This document shows, in pieces, positions 1-9,800 of a DNA stretch of 64,000 nucleotides. The position numbers and the translations under genes are program-made. Under the pieces are notes generated by a model that did no database searches, was not told the origin of the DNA, and saw only the letters and a program-made list of their open reading frames with translations. The stretch is from Kappaphycus alvarezii (lineage: Eukaryota; Rhodophyta; Florideophyceae; Gigartinales; Solieriaceae): the NCBI GenBank assembly GCA_002205965.3, contig NADL03000114.1, forward strand, positions 1-64,000, given 5' to 3'. How positions within the stretch are numbered: the first letter of the stretch is position 1; every line of letters starts with the position of its first letter.

Positions 1-149
1 ATCGAGAAGGTTTAACAGATGGTTTGGAAAAGAACTAAGCACACAGTTGCAGCGGTACAACCCCAAACCCTCGGATCGAGCCAATCAGAACTGAACGTAT
101 TTTCGAGATGAAAAAGGGACCTATCCAGACTTGTCAAACTTGCACACTG

Positions 150-700
150 TAACTAGAAACAACTCATTTGCATTCCTATTGGTGCGTCAGACACTATTTG
201 GTGCGGAATAGTAATCCAAATTCCGTACAAAGGTCTCTTCAAACCTCACAAACTGAAAATCCACAGCTCACTTCCGTTTTGGTATGAATGCCTCAATTCA
301 GCCCAGTTTGAATTGTCGACCTTTGAGAAAGGTGTTTACCATCATGGCTGCCGAGGACCGTATGCATTAGTTATCCACTACTGTCTCCGGTTCTGAACTT
401 TTCACTGACCACAACAACCTCATATTCCTTTCCACGCATTGTTACTTACACCTGGTCTGAGCCAATCGTTGACATGCAAAGTATTTTGATGGGCTGTGCG
501 GCATGCTTGTCGTGTCTACCCGTACACATGCTTCCGCATCAGTGGGTTCGACAATGTCTGAGCGGCCTGGCTTACTCGCTGAGCTGCGCAAAAGACAGTT
601 CAGCAATTTTCAAAATATCGCCGCCGCCAACATCGCGAAATGAATCATTTTGCAGGTCATCCGCCAAGAAGATGGCGGAGCAGCAACTAAACCACAGTAA
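150..700 (+). pseudogene. gypsy-1 RNase H remnant (Ty3/gypsy pol)
   Basis: Translating in shifting frames gives fragments typical of a gypsy reverse-transcriptase RNase H domain. They run in order: ASDTIWCGIVIQIP (about 186-228), a WSTFEK-like block (about 320), TDHNNLIF after a frame change (about 405-430), and a NHFAG-PPRRWR block (about 640-680) that matches the domain's usual C-terminal 'FADxLSRW' end. Stops and frameshifts separate the blocks, so the gene is dead. The style resembles gypsy elements common in oomycetes; that is recalled family knowledge, not a search. A matching integrase tail of the same old element appears at 2150-2524 and 9616-9800. Confidence 0.6.
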
Positions 701-945
701 GATTCGGGCCTGGGAGACTAAAGTTCTGCCAAGGACTCTTAATTACCGCTATCGCCGCTTCATGGACACCAAAAGAACCTTAAGACCTCCAACTTCGCCT
801 TTTAATCATTGAAAAGATCGGCTCCGCTGAACAAAGAGGTAGAGAGCGACCAGTAATGATACACATCAGAAATTCGAATGGCTAGCGCTGCGAAATAATT
901 TTCTAGCATTTGTGAAATACTGCATTCACTTTTTATATCGCCGGA
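701..945. other. unassigned interval
   Basis: No convincing coding signal or repeat is recognised here. It probably belongs to the decayed gypsy-1 interior. Confidence 0.3.
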
Positions 946-1338
946 ATTGAGCCGTCTGTAAGCAAGGTCATTTACTGTAGTGTTACCCATCAGCGAGGAC
1001 TTATCTCGCATAACGTATTAACCTCGTGGGTATAACCGACCACATCTTCCATGCATTAAAATAACCCAAAAATTCCCCCATTTTATAAGCTATTGTCGGC
1101 CAAAGGTCACTTGACCATTTGGACCAGCCTTGCATGGCACAACTGCTAATTACATCCTGTAGCTCGACTATATCGAAAAAATTCCAAGCAAGAACCGAGT
1201 TAAGGGGGGAATTTTTGGGTTATTTTAATGCATGGAAGATGTGGTCGGTTATACCCGAGGCTAATACGTTATGCGGGATAAGTCCTCGCTGATGGGTAAC
1301 ACTACAGTAAATGACCTTGCTTACAGGGACGGCTCAAT
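946..1338. repeat. long inverted repeat, 134-bp arms with 125-bp spacer
   Basis: 946-1079 is repeated as its reverse complement at 1205-1338 with only a few mismatches and small indels. The inner end of each arm carries CATTAAAATAACCCAAA followed by a C-run. This resembles the RLE-A 3' tail (compare 38225-38300), so the structure may be two tails facing each other. Both arms stop at the same outer point (next to ATTGAGCCGTC), which favours an inverted duplication or foldback element over two independent insertions. No coding capacity is seen in the spacer. Confidence 0.85.
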
Positions 1339-1419
1339 GACGGCGAGCTGAGTACATTCTCATACTTCGTGATGACCATTCAGATTAATAATGTTTCTTT
1401 GCAACACTAGTAACAACAG

Positions 1420-1665
1420 CTAAAAAGGGGGGAACGATTGGGTGTTTTACTCTTGGAAGGTATATCCGATCTATCCATGGTTTTCCAGACAACCATAATC
1501 GACTAAAAAAGTGTATACCGACACCGTAATGGGAAGGAAACGCTCCATAAAATGCTACATTCAGGCCGGCCATCAAGCAGTCCGCATTGGACATGGCGGC
1601 TGCTGCAGCGTGCTTTTTCATCCAAACCTTCCGAACCTTTCCGCAGCTAAAAACGAAGCACTGTC
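1420..1665 (-). mobile_element. RLE-B LINE-like retrotransposon, 3' end
   Basis: Read on the minus strand, 1665-1541 encodes the protein C-terminus seen in other RLE-B copies (KKHAAAAAMSNADCLMAGLN). It is followed by the shared 3' UTR: TTAGTCGATTATGG, then CCATGGATAGATCGGATAT, then a tail ending GTAAAACACCC and a C-run. Here the usual stop after NVAF reads TAT instead of TAG. It is a 5'-truncated insertion, as expected for target-primed reverse transcription. Confidence 0.7.
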
Positions 1666-1689
1666 AATCAGTGACTGGTGCGTCTCCTT

Positions 1690-1790
1690 CAAAATACCCA
1701 AAGGACTTACATCTGATTGTAGTTGTCTGGAAAACCATGGATAGATCAGATAAATCCTCCAAGAGTAACACACAAAACCTGGTTCTCTTC
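1690..1790 (+). mobile_element. RLE-B 3' tail, opposite orientation
   Basis: The stretch carries the same 3' UTR words in plus orientation (TTGTCTGGAAAACCATGGAT, AGATCAGATAAATCCTCC, GAGTAACACACAAAACC) with several changes. It is an older or more diverged tail that lies tail-to-tail with the previous copy. Confidence 0.6.
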
Positions 1791-2149
1791 TTACATCTGA
1801 TGGACTGGCGCATTTAACGGATGAAACTGTCTTGCAAATATTTAGTTTCCATGGATCAAATGACATGGCCTTACACAACTTAGAGTAACAGAGCCATTGA
1901 TCGCATTGGAAAAACCGTCTCAACCCTCCACGCGCCACGGTCCGAGCTCTGAATTTCAAATGGAGTTTCAGGAATGGCCAGGTGTTCTGCCAATAATGAA
2001 AATTGCGCAGAATAGCGCACATTCAGCTCATCTTCACAAGGTAGCAACCGTAACCGTGTTTCTAGGAATTTATCCCACTCCTCTGATTGAGACCATCTTA
2101 TGAACTTGTACGCGGCAAACTATCCTTCCACGGAAGCAAAGATTTGTAG
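1791..2149. other. unassigned interval
   Basis: A minus-strand open frame runs across 1618-2022, but its lower half is only the antisense of RLE tails and the rest has no recognisable domain. Nothing else is supported. Confidence 0.3.
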
Positions 2150-2524
2150 AACCGATAAAGTTGCAAAACTCCAAACGCTTCTGTCACAATGGCACCCAAA
2201 TGAGCTCGTGCATGATACGCTCCAGCACCACAAAGCAGAATCACGACCTAGAGATTCAAAATTATCGCTGTTATAATTAGAAAAAAGTGAAATTGAACTC
2301 TTCGCAAGTGAATATTTCTTTGCAGGGGAATAACTAGCTCTTAGCTCGAGTAGCCCCCGTCCAATTATACAATCAATCTCTTATCAAATCTATCAGGCCT
2401 AAGACCTTAGGAACTGTTCACTGGATGAAATGCATTTCACGCAACTAAAGTTCTACAACGACACGTCACGGGACCAGGAATCCATTATGTCACATGTTCT
2501 GTCTTCAAAAATCAGAATGCAGGT
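2150..2524 (+). pseudogene. gypsy-1 integrase C-terminus (first half)
   Basis: The frame around 2430-2524 reads MHFTQLKFYNDTSRDQESI, similar to the segment just before the chromodomain in chromodomain-bearing gypsy integrases. The frame is cut at 2524 by the gypsy-2 insertion, and the likely continuation lies at 9616. I infer one gene split by the younger element. Confidence 0.45.
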
Positions 2525-3224
2525 TGATGCGCGCAAATTCGCACACGAAAAAATTCTAGATGAGGACCATAATTGTATACAGTATCGGAATTGGGAAGAT
2601 ATTTTTACAGTTTTTGAATTTGCAAGATATTTTTAATTTGGGTGAGTGTGGCAATTCATCGGTTGATTTTTTCATTTTAGGACACGCTGTCATAGTAGAT
2701 GTCAGTACAGTTCCAGGTTGTGGGTGATACTACAAGTAGCTCTGAAAGGTCTATATAATGGCCACATCAATTCCCACCCTGGCCGATGGGTGGTGGCATG
2801 GGTATGGCACCTAGATATTTACCTTGAGGAAATATCTTCTAATAGTCTCTCTGGTTCACACGATTCCGTGAATGCATTTTATGGATTAGTATGTTTGTTT
2901 GAGACTTTTGGGGTAGCCAAAAGTCTATAAAGCCGAGTAAACTGCTTCCTTTAGTGGAGGTGAAGCAAGTTGGCAGACAACTTCAAGCCAGTCCCATAGT
3001 AGGAAGTTGAGAGTCAACTTCAGACCCAAAAAAATTTTTTTACGCTAGTCACTAAGCATAGCTGGTAGACCCTGCCCCTTTTATACTTGCTTGTAGCCCT
3101 TCAACTCTCTTCTATCACTCCTTTTGTTCGTTCAACATACCACGGTAGCACTTTTGTCGCTTGCAACACCTCCTTCTCAGGGTAATTGGTTCTGAGGATC
3201 TCTTCCCCGCCGATTTACCTATCA
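2525..3224 (+). repeat. gypsy-2 5' LTR
   Basis: It begins TGATGCGCGCAAATTC and ends CCTATCA, and matches 8901-9615 along its length with scattered substitutions and small indels. A likely core promoter TATATAA is at 2752-2758. Related LTR heads and tails recur at 11462-12140, 27469-28535, 33670-34750 and 51740-53107. Confidence 0.92.
2752..2758 (+). promoter_or_regulatory. LTR TATA box
   Basis: TATATAA lies in the middle of the 5' LTR and is conserved in the 3' LTR at 9124-9130, the usual place for the U3 promoter. Confidence 0.5.
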
Positions 3225-3226
3225 TT

Positions 3227-3244
3227 TGGTACTCTTGTGGAGGG
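3227..3244 (+). other. putative primer binding site
   Basis: TGGTACTCTTGTGG starts two bases after the LTR end, where the site complementary to a tRNA 3' CCA end is expected. I cannot name the tRNA. Confidence 0.45.
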
Positions 3245-3329
3245 GGTTGCACCCGAGGTATTCGATTGTGAGTATAGGCACTTGCAGTTTCTTTTGTTGT
3301 TTTTTCAAATGGATCTTAGCTGCTCGTAT

Positions 3330-4957
3330 AACGTTCACAGGGGAAACTGAAGACGTTGAGGAGTTTCTTTACACATATGTCAACGTTGTGATGCGAGAAA
3401 GGGCGATGAAGAGAAGGCCGCAAGTATCTTCGCCTATCTTCATGGTGACGCAAAGCACAAATATAAGTCCAAGTTTATCGACGGGTGGTCTCTTAACGGG
3501 AATGGGCGTAACTTCGGTGAGGTATGTGAGTGGCTTGTGAAAGAGTATGCTAAGGAGGTAGAACCAGATGAGATGATTCGTACCGCCATAGAGGCCCGGC
3601 TCAACTTCGACGATTTGTTAAGCTCATTGGTGTACTTGTGTGATCTTTATGAAAAGGCTGGGTTCAACGCCCAAGCCAAGTACGGAATGCTGCGTAAGGC
3701 GGCTATGGGGGATAAGCGGCTCTCCGATTTCCTCCTCATCAAGGGCCCTCACACTTTTGATGAACTGAAGGGTACCATAGTAGAATTTGTCAAAAATTCG
3801 GAGACGTTTCAGTCACTGAGTGAGGTACCGAGGGAAACCCGCACATCGATGTCTATCGTACATCCTGAAAAAATTATCAAAGGCCGGCTACTAGTGCAGC
3901 AGCATTGGAATCTGTCAGGAGCGATGTCAAAAACTTGGAAGAAAGGTTGGAAACCCGATTCGATAATCGACTTGACATGATAACCTCGCAGTTGGAAAGC
4001 CTTACTCTTACCATTAAGAAGAACCAGTCTGGGGCCCCTAAGGCCGCAGAAGTCTGTTCTTACTGTCACAAGCCTGGACACTTTGCAAACAGGTGTCCTG
4101 ATAATCCACATAGAAACACTCGTTGTGCAAAGTGCGGTCGATATGGGCATCATGAAAGTAACTGCTGGTCTAAAGACAACAGAAGAGCAAATTTATCGGA
4201 AGCAAGGAGTGAGTCAGGACCAGAGGTGAAAATCTTACAAAATAGAAGGGATCAAAGGTTGACGGATGCCGGTAACGTATCCATCGCTGAAGAGATTAGT
4301 CAAGTCAATGTGACAAAAAGGGATGGGGAAGGGAACATTTTATCGAAGAAACCTAGGCTATTAATGCTGGAGCATATCCCAGCACCTGTACCTCCTCGAA
4401 CCAAGAGGTCTGATCAAGTTGTTCCAGGAGTGGGAGTCACTCCGGCCAAGAAGACGAAAAAGAGTAAGAAAGTTAAGAGTATCTCTAAGGACGTACTAGA
4501 GTATGTGAAGAGGTACAATTTGGTGGCTGAGCTTGCATCGGCCCCAACTGGGATAACGTTTGGTCAACTTTTGAGGGGCGACGCAGAGGATGCGAGAAAA
4601 GAACTCAAAAAAATTATCAGGTCTAATAAGTCCGCTAAGGGTAAGAAACTGTTTCTTCAATCGGCCTCGACAGCACCAAGACGTCTTAAGCTGGTACCAG
4701 TCAAAGTATTGGGTATGAAAACCCAAGCTCTCTTCGATTCGGGTGCTGTTCCAAACCTTTGGGTGACAGATCTAGGTCTCGAAATTACTCCAACGACTCG
4801 AAAAATAACTGTAGCGGATGGAACCGTCTCAAAATGCATGGGCACTGTTGACAAGGTTTCCGTGTTCTTTGGGGACTCTAAAGTTGATGTAGACTTTCTT
4901 GTCATGCCGGATCTCCCTTTCGATGCAATCATTGGCTGCCCACAATGGAAAGACTAG
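3330..4957 (+). pseudogene. gag: gypsy-2 gag and protease (frameshifted)
   Basis: The gag capsid region begins near FTGETEDVEEFLYTYV (about 3337) and shifts frame near 3400. It continues to about 3850, for example YAKEVEPDEMIRTA, then shifts again. The last frame, open from 3905 to 4957, has a coiled-coil-like stretch (LEERLETRFDNRLDMI). It then has two CCHC zinc knuckles (CSYCHKPGHFANRC and CAKCGRYGHHESNC), a Lys-rich linker, and a retroviral-type aspartic protease with the active-site triplet in LFDSGAVPN and a C-terminal AIIGCPQW. Gag packages element RNA and the protease matures the particle. Both zinc knuckles and the protease aspartate are intact; only the reading frame is broken. Confidence 0.85.
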
Positions 4958-5346
4958 GAACATGCATTGACTTGGGCAACCAAATGGTTTCAGTTAATAT
5001 TGACGGCAGAACCGTGAAGATGCCCCTGGATTTCGACAAAAGCACGCATCCTGAAGATTTAAAAGAAACGGACAGTGAAGATTTCACTTCTAGCTATGAC
5101 AGCGAAGATTCGGAACCAACTAACACTTTCGGAAGTGGAAAAGGGTACCCTCGGGGGTAATGAACATGGCATGGGACGATTATGATTCCGGGTTTGAAAC
5201 AGATGACGACTGGAATTCTAGGATAAGTTTGAAACCCGAATGTGTTTCTTTTTGCGATGATATCGAATCAAAGGACAGAATTCGGAGCATGAAAGAAGAT
5301 TACCTTTGCAAAGAAAATAAGAATATCGAATTCCATATATGAAGAT
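4945..5346 (+). pseudogene. gypsy-2 acidic linker between protease and RT
   Basis: Two short frames (4945-5160 and 5160-5342) continue from the protease. The first reads LGNQMVSVNIDGRTVKMPL and then becomes Asp/Glu/Ser-rich. The start of this segment is conserved in gypsy-3 around 14455 on the minus strand. Linkers of this kind lie between protease and RT in many Ty3/gypsy elements. Confidence 0.55.
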
Positions 5347-6450
5347 GTGAGCACGACGGAAGAGGTCCTTCAAAATATTGAGGTTGAGGATCAAGAAGAA
5401 AAAGGGCGCCAAATGGCAGAAATCCAAGGAAAAGTGCAGCACCTTCCCGCCCCCGCCTCACTGAAAATATCCGACATGTTAACATCTTCCGAAGTAATTG
5501 CATGGAGCGTTTCAGATTTAGACAAGCAAGTGTACCGGTTACTCACTCGTTCGAACTTACCGACACTCAACCGATTTACCACAAGCCTAGACGTCAACCG
5601 CCAAAATATGACCAATTTATCTCAGAATGTTACAAGTATGCTGGAAAATGATATTATTCGACCAGTTTCATCCCCATGTCGTTTCCAGTTGTGATCACCA
5701 AAGAAGGATGGAAAACTTCGCTTTTTGCGTCGATTACCGACAACTGAACCAGAGAATGATACCCGATCGATTTCCGATTCCAAATATGGAGGAATCCTCG
5801 AGACTTGAAGGACGGGAGATACTTCACCTCAATTGATCTTTACACTGGTTATTGGCAGATTCCATTGGATGAAATGTAAGGAAATTAAACTTTTACCAGC
5901 AAAGCCGGTACATTCAGGTTCGAAGTGATGCCTTTTGGTCTCATGAATGCCCAGCTACATTCCAAAGAATGATGAACGAGGTTTGGAAAGGACTTCCATT
6001 TGCAAGATTTATACCGATGATTTGGTAATATTCTCAAAAACATTGGACCAGCACATATCGCATGTCAAGACAGTAGTGGAGAGGATATCTGCATACTGCT
6101 TTAAAATTATGTTGAGCAAATGCTTCTTTGCGAAAACTTCTATCCAATTACTCGGTCATATCGTCGACCAAGAGGGAATTAGAGTGGATCCAGAGAAAAC
6201 GAAAAAAGTAAAGTTGGCACCAAGGCCCGCTTCAAAGACGGAGGTTCGAAGCTTCTTAGGACTGGCCTCATATTACAGAAGATTTATCAAAGATTTCGCC
6301 AAGACTGCAGCACCGTTACATGCCAGCACTACGAAGAACGGAAACTTTTACTGGAACAAGGAAATGGAAACTGCATTTCAGGAGCTTAAAGATAATCTAT
6401 GTGTCCCCCCAGTGCTTATGTATCAGATTTCAAGAGCCCATTTGTTGTGA
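5347..6450 (+). pseudogene. pol: gypsy-2 reverse transcriptase (frameshifted)
   Basis: RT copies element RNA to DNA. Visible blocks in order are: the N-terminal finger ending ENDIIRPVSSPCRFQL (5347-5694); FCVDYRQLNQRMIPDRFPIP in the next frame (about 5730); LYTGYWQIP in another frame (about 5840); then from about 6000 IYTDDLVIFSKTLDQHISHV. The catalytic box reads YTDD, where gypsy elements usually have YLDD or YIDD. The thumb and connection follow (LGHIVDQEGI, FLGLASYYRRFI). At least three frameshifts break it. Confidence 0.85.
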
Positions 6451-6931
6451 AGACAGATGCCGTAGAACGGTTTTGGGTGCCGTTTTGTCCCAAAAAGATG
6501 AAAACGGAAGACTACACCCGGTTCAATTCGCAAGTCGCACTCTGAATGATGCGGAAAGGAGATACTCGGTCTGCGAGAAAGAAGCACTAGCTCTCGTCTT
6601 TGCGCTGAAAAAGTTTCGCGTATACCTTTTATCACTCGAGAAATTTGTCTTGATAACTGATCACCAGGCACTTAAAACAGCATTCCAAAAGAAGGATGTA
6701 CATCACCGCTTGGACCGATGGCTCGGCATTTTCGCAAAATATCGGTTTGAAATTGTGTATAGACCCGGACGCAATAATCAGCCTGCCGATTACCTATCCC
6801 GCTTGACGGATCCACTGAGTCCAAATGAAAAAGCTTCGAGGACATCGTCGGAGTTGCCGAGGTTCAAGCGCCGAACTAAATATAGTACGAAGCTAATATT
6901 TACGGACTGTTTAAGTTCTTGGATGGTCTAG
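6440..6931 (+). pseudogene. pol: gypsy-2 RNase H
   Basis: The frame open from 6320 carries the gypsy RNase H blocks VQFASRTLNDAERRYSVCEK, LITDHQALKTAF and IVYRPGRNNQPADYLSRL. This domain removes the RNA strand of the hybrid. The junction with RT is frameshifted near 6440. A relative is at 12777-13000 (minus). Confidence 0.85.
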
Positions 6932-7059
6932 AAATGAAAAGGTTAATCTGAACATAGAAATTGGGTACGGAGGAATCAAAAAGCTTTTACCTTGTGGAAT
7001 GGAAAACTCTTCAGGCGCACTAAAGCCGGTCCCCGACTAGTGGCCCCTTTGAAAGAAAG

Positions 7060-7830
7060 AATGAAGATCTTGAGGACTTTCCATGATCGGTTAGGACATT
7101 AAGATCTCGAAACAACCAAAACATTCGTAACTGAGAGATTCTGGTGGCCCAGTATCCATAAAAGACGTCTATGATTTCATGAAAAGCTGCGACAACTGTC
7201 AAAAATTCACTTCAATACGAAATTATAAGACAACTCTAAGTTTTCCAGTTTCCGATCTCTTTGAATTCTTCTCAATTGACTTTGTGGCCGGTTCAAGGAA
7301 ACCTCTTCCGGAAACGAATATCTCCTTATAGGAGTGGAAAATCTTACTGGATGGCCAATAGCAGTTGCAGTTGAGGATGTAAATGCTGATATGGTACTGG
7401 GATTCATCGAAAAAGAAATAATTGAACCGTTTGGTCTTCCAAAAAGGATCATCTCGGATAACGCCCTTTGTTTTACTGCAACTTCACTGCTTCGGTTTTT
7501 GGAAGAGAAAGGGATTCAGCTAAAGACCGTTCTCGCATACGCTCCTATGTCCAACGGGAAAGCAGAGAGGATGGTTGGAACATCAAACGAGCAATATCGA
7601 AAACTATGTCGGAGAATGAAATCCAGTGGGAAGATGCCTTACCAAAATTGTTATACGGCTATCGTCCAAGAAGAGGAAGCTATCAGCTCTGTTCAATCTC
7701 AGGGAAGAGATCAAGGAGGTCCATCCATGCACGTCGTCTGGTCCCTTGCCATCAGAGGCCTGAAGAGTTCCTTCTCACATAGGACTATGCGCAACCACGG
7801 GGCAAACTCATATCTAACTATGGAATGATT
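7060..7830 (+). pseudogene. pol: gypsy-2 integrase
   Basis: A zinc-binding HHCC region is visible at about 7075-7205 (FHDRLGH, then SCDNCQK). The catalytic core follows: first Asp in FFSIDFVAG (about 7268-7294), second Asp in ISDNALCF (about 7453) and Glu in SNGKAERM (about 7555). There are 35 residues between the second Asp and the Glu, the canonical D35E spacing. The frame 7334-7828 is open across the last two catalytic residues, but upstream frames are shifted. It inserts element DNA into the genome. Confidence 0.85.
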
Positions 7831-8382
7831 CGTATGAGAGGAAAAAGGGCTTGGGAATGGATCATCTCGATTACGCGGGACTACTACGAACTCCACGTAA
7901 TTACATATTTCTAATTTAATATATGCCTATGTTTTCGTACGTTGAACGGACCATTGCTACCTGAAGAAGATTTCAGACTATTGTCCTATTTTCATTCCAA
8001 AACGGAAGGTTCACGGAAGCAGGTTCAGAGTTTGTGGAGGTAATATATCATTACTCTATAGAAAGATATGGGTGGTAGCTGCCGGAGACTTGCCGCAAAC
8101 GTATCTGAATATTATCTGTCCAATTTACGTATTTCTCAAGAACAACCAAGATGTGCGACTGAGAGGTTACAGCTTGCCCCCTGATCGACTGGTCGCGTAT
8201 CCTCTATCGAAACCTTAAGTTGCTCCGCTCAGAAACACAACCTCAGCTGAAGACCGAGATCCTCCCGAGACAGTGATGATGATACGAGCTGGACCATCAA
8301 GTGACCGGGCGGATCATCGAAGGGCAAGGCGTCGGGAGCAGCGAGGAAGATCGCCAAAAAAAAAATCACCTCAAACACCGCC
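7831..8382 (+). other. decayed interval between integrase and the extra ORF
   Basis: No long frame is open. Fragments such as WVVAAGDLPQTY (about 8070) suggest former coding sequence, possibly the integrase C-terminus. No chromodomain is recognised. Confidence 0.35.
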
Positions 8383-8832
8383 TTGTCTCCCAGGGGAAAC
8401 TATGCATCCTTAATTATTGGACGGCTACCAATTAGACGTTGGCTTCGCGAAATGACAGAAGACCTTCGAGAAGCAGAAGTAATTTCCTTTTTTGCCATTA
8501 GTTTTTGCATGTGCTTCCAGACCATTCACGAGACGCACCTTACTCGTGAGGACTCAGTTCTTATGTTGCGAGTTTTTCTCTCTTTCAGTTACCCGTTTCT
8601 GGACCCGTTGCCAGAAAAGTTTGCATACTACGTATATTATCTCACATTCGAAAGGTTTGGAGAAGTGAAACGGAAGGAGCTCATTAGAGAAACAATGAAA
8701 CCATACGCCGAATCTACGAAACTCTTGACCAAGGAGATGCGGCCGTCATCGCACGGTACACAATTTATTCATATTGGAAATGAGCTACTACCATATCCTT
8801 ACAGTGAACCCTATACTCTTCCTGATGAATAA
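8383..8832 (+). CDS. extra ORF of the gypsy-2 family (149 aa), function unknown
   Basis: An open frame of 149 codons lies between integrase and the 3' LTR, the place where some gypsy elements carry an env-like or other accessory gene. Residues about 32-65 are hydrophobic and Phe/Leu-rich, and the rest is mixed charge. A shifted but recognisable counterpart is at 12150-12560 on the minus strand, upstream of the gypsy-3 3' LTR. It shows similar words: YYVYYLTFERFG here against KHIYFLTYGRFG there, and LLPYPYSEP against LHPYPFERT. I see no signal peptide, furin-type site or fusion peptide, so an envelope role is not supported. The first ATG may not be the true start, since the frame could be the end of a longer spliced or frameshifted product. 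Confidence 0.55.
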   Translation: MSPRGNYASLIIGRLPIRRWLREMTEDLREAEVISFFAISFCMCFQTIHETHLTREDSVLMLRVFLSFSYPFLDPLPEKFAYYVYYLTFERFGEVKRKELIRETMKPYAESTKLLTKEMRPSSHGTQFIHIGNELLPYPYSEPYTLPDE

Positions 8833-8887
8833 ATTGAACTCCACAAGAGCAACAAGAGCACTGAGGATGAGTCGTGACGTTCTTCTT

Positions 8888-8900
8888 GAGCGGGAGAGCG
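8888..8900 (+). other. polypurine tract
   Basis: GAGCGGGAGAGCG abuts the 3' LTR start, where plus-strand DNA synthesis is primed. Confidence 0.6.
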
Positions 8901-9615
8901 TGATGTGCGCAAAATCGCACACGAAAAAATTTTAGATGAGGACCATAATTGTATACAGTATCGGAATTGGGAAGATATTTTTACAGTTTTTGAATTTGCA
9001 AGATATTTTTAATTTGGGTGAGTGTGGCTAATTCATCGGTTGATTTTTTTATTTTAGGACACGCTGTCGTAGTAGATTTCAGTACGTTCCAGTGGGTGAT
9101 ACTACGAGTGACTCTGAAAGGTCTATATAACGGCCACATCAATTCCCACCCTGGCCAATGGGTGGTTGGCATGGGTATGGTACTTAGACATTAACGTGAG
9201 TAAATATCTTCTAATAGTCTCTCTGGTTCACACGATTCCCTTGAATGCATTTTATGGATACTAGTATGTTTGTTTGAGACTTTTGGGGTAGCCAAAAGTC
9301 TATAAAAGCCGAGTAAACTGCTTCTTTAGTGGAGGTGAAGCAAGTTGGCAGAAAACTTCAAGCCCAGTCCCAAATAGCTAGGAAGTTGAGACTCAACTTT
9401 AAACCAAAAAAGAATTTATTTTACGCTAGTCACTAAGCATAGCTGGTAGACCCTGCTCCTTCCATACCTGCTTGTAGCCCATTCAACTGTCTTCCCTATC
9501 CACTCCTTTTTAGTTCGTTCAACTATACCACGGTAGCACTTTTGTCGCTTGCAACACCTCCTTCTTGGGGTAATTGGTTCTGAGGATCTCGTCCCCCGCT
9601 GATTTATCCCTAACA
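8901..9615 (+). repeat. gypsy-2 3' LTR
   Basis: It begins TGATGTGCGCAAAATC, ends CCCTAACA and is followed by the target duplicate CAGGT. The TATA box is at 9124-9130. Confidence 0.92.
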
Positions 9616-9800
9616 CAGGTTTCGATACTTTTAACATTCGTGGGATAGTGAGCTGGATTGTACTTGGACGCTTAGAGGAAAACATAGAATCGCTTAAGCA
9701 AATGAAAAAGGGCTTCCTAGTCCTGGTTTTCAAGTTACTGCAGCGAAAAAGCACCTCTCCTATATCAGCTTCAAAAGCGAAGAATAAACTTTGTCTTTGA
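9616..9800 (+). pseudogene. gypsy-1 chromodomain remnant (second half)
   Basis: After the duplicated CAGGT, one frame reads SWIVLGRLEENIESLKQM, which resembles the W-x-GL-EE-x-SWE core of an integrase chromodomain. It probably continues the frame cut at 2524. Confidence 0.4.

Larger units (their letters stand above)
2525..9615 (+). mobile_element. gypsy-2: full-length Ty3/gypsy LTR retrotransposon
   Basis: A 7.1-kb element with two LTRs (2525-3224 and 8901-9615), both starting TG and ending CA. It is flanked by a perfect 5-bp direct repeat CAGGT at 2520-2524 and 9616-9620. Inside, in the order normal for Ty3/gypsy, are gag with two zinc knuckles, aspartic protease, reverse transcriptase, RNase H, integrase and an extra ORF before the 3' LTR. 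The LTRs differ at many positions and gag-pol is broken by several frameshifts, so the copy is old and defective. It landed in the integrase tail of gypsy-1. Confidence 0.93.

Noticed and set aside
1618..2022. 134-aa minus-strand frame
   Set aside because: Part of it is the reverse of a plus-strand RLE-B tail and the rest has no domain; a gene is not supported.
8383..8832. Envelope gene in gypsy-2
   Set aside because: Position fits, but there is no signal peptide, cleavage site, fusion peptide or transmembrane anchor pattern that I can support.
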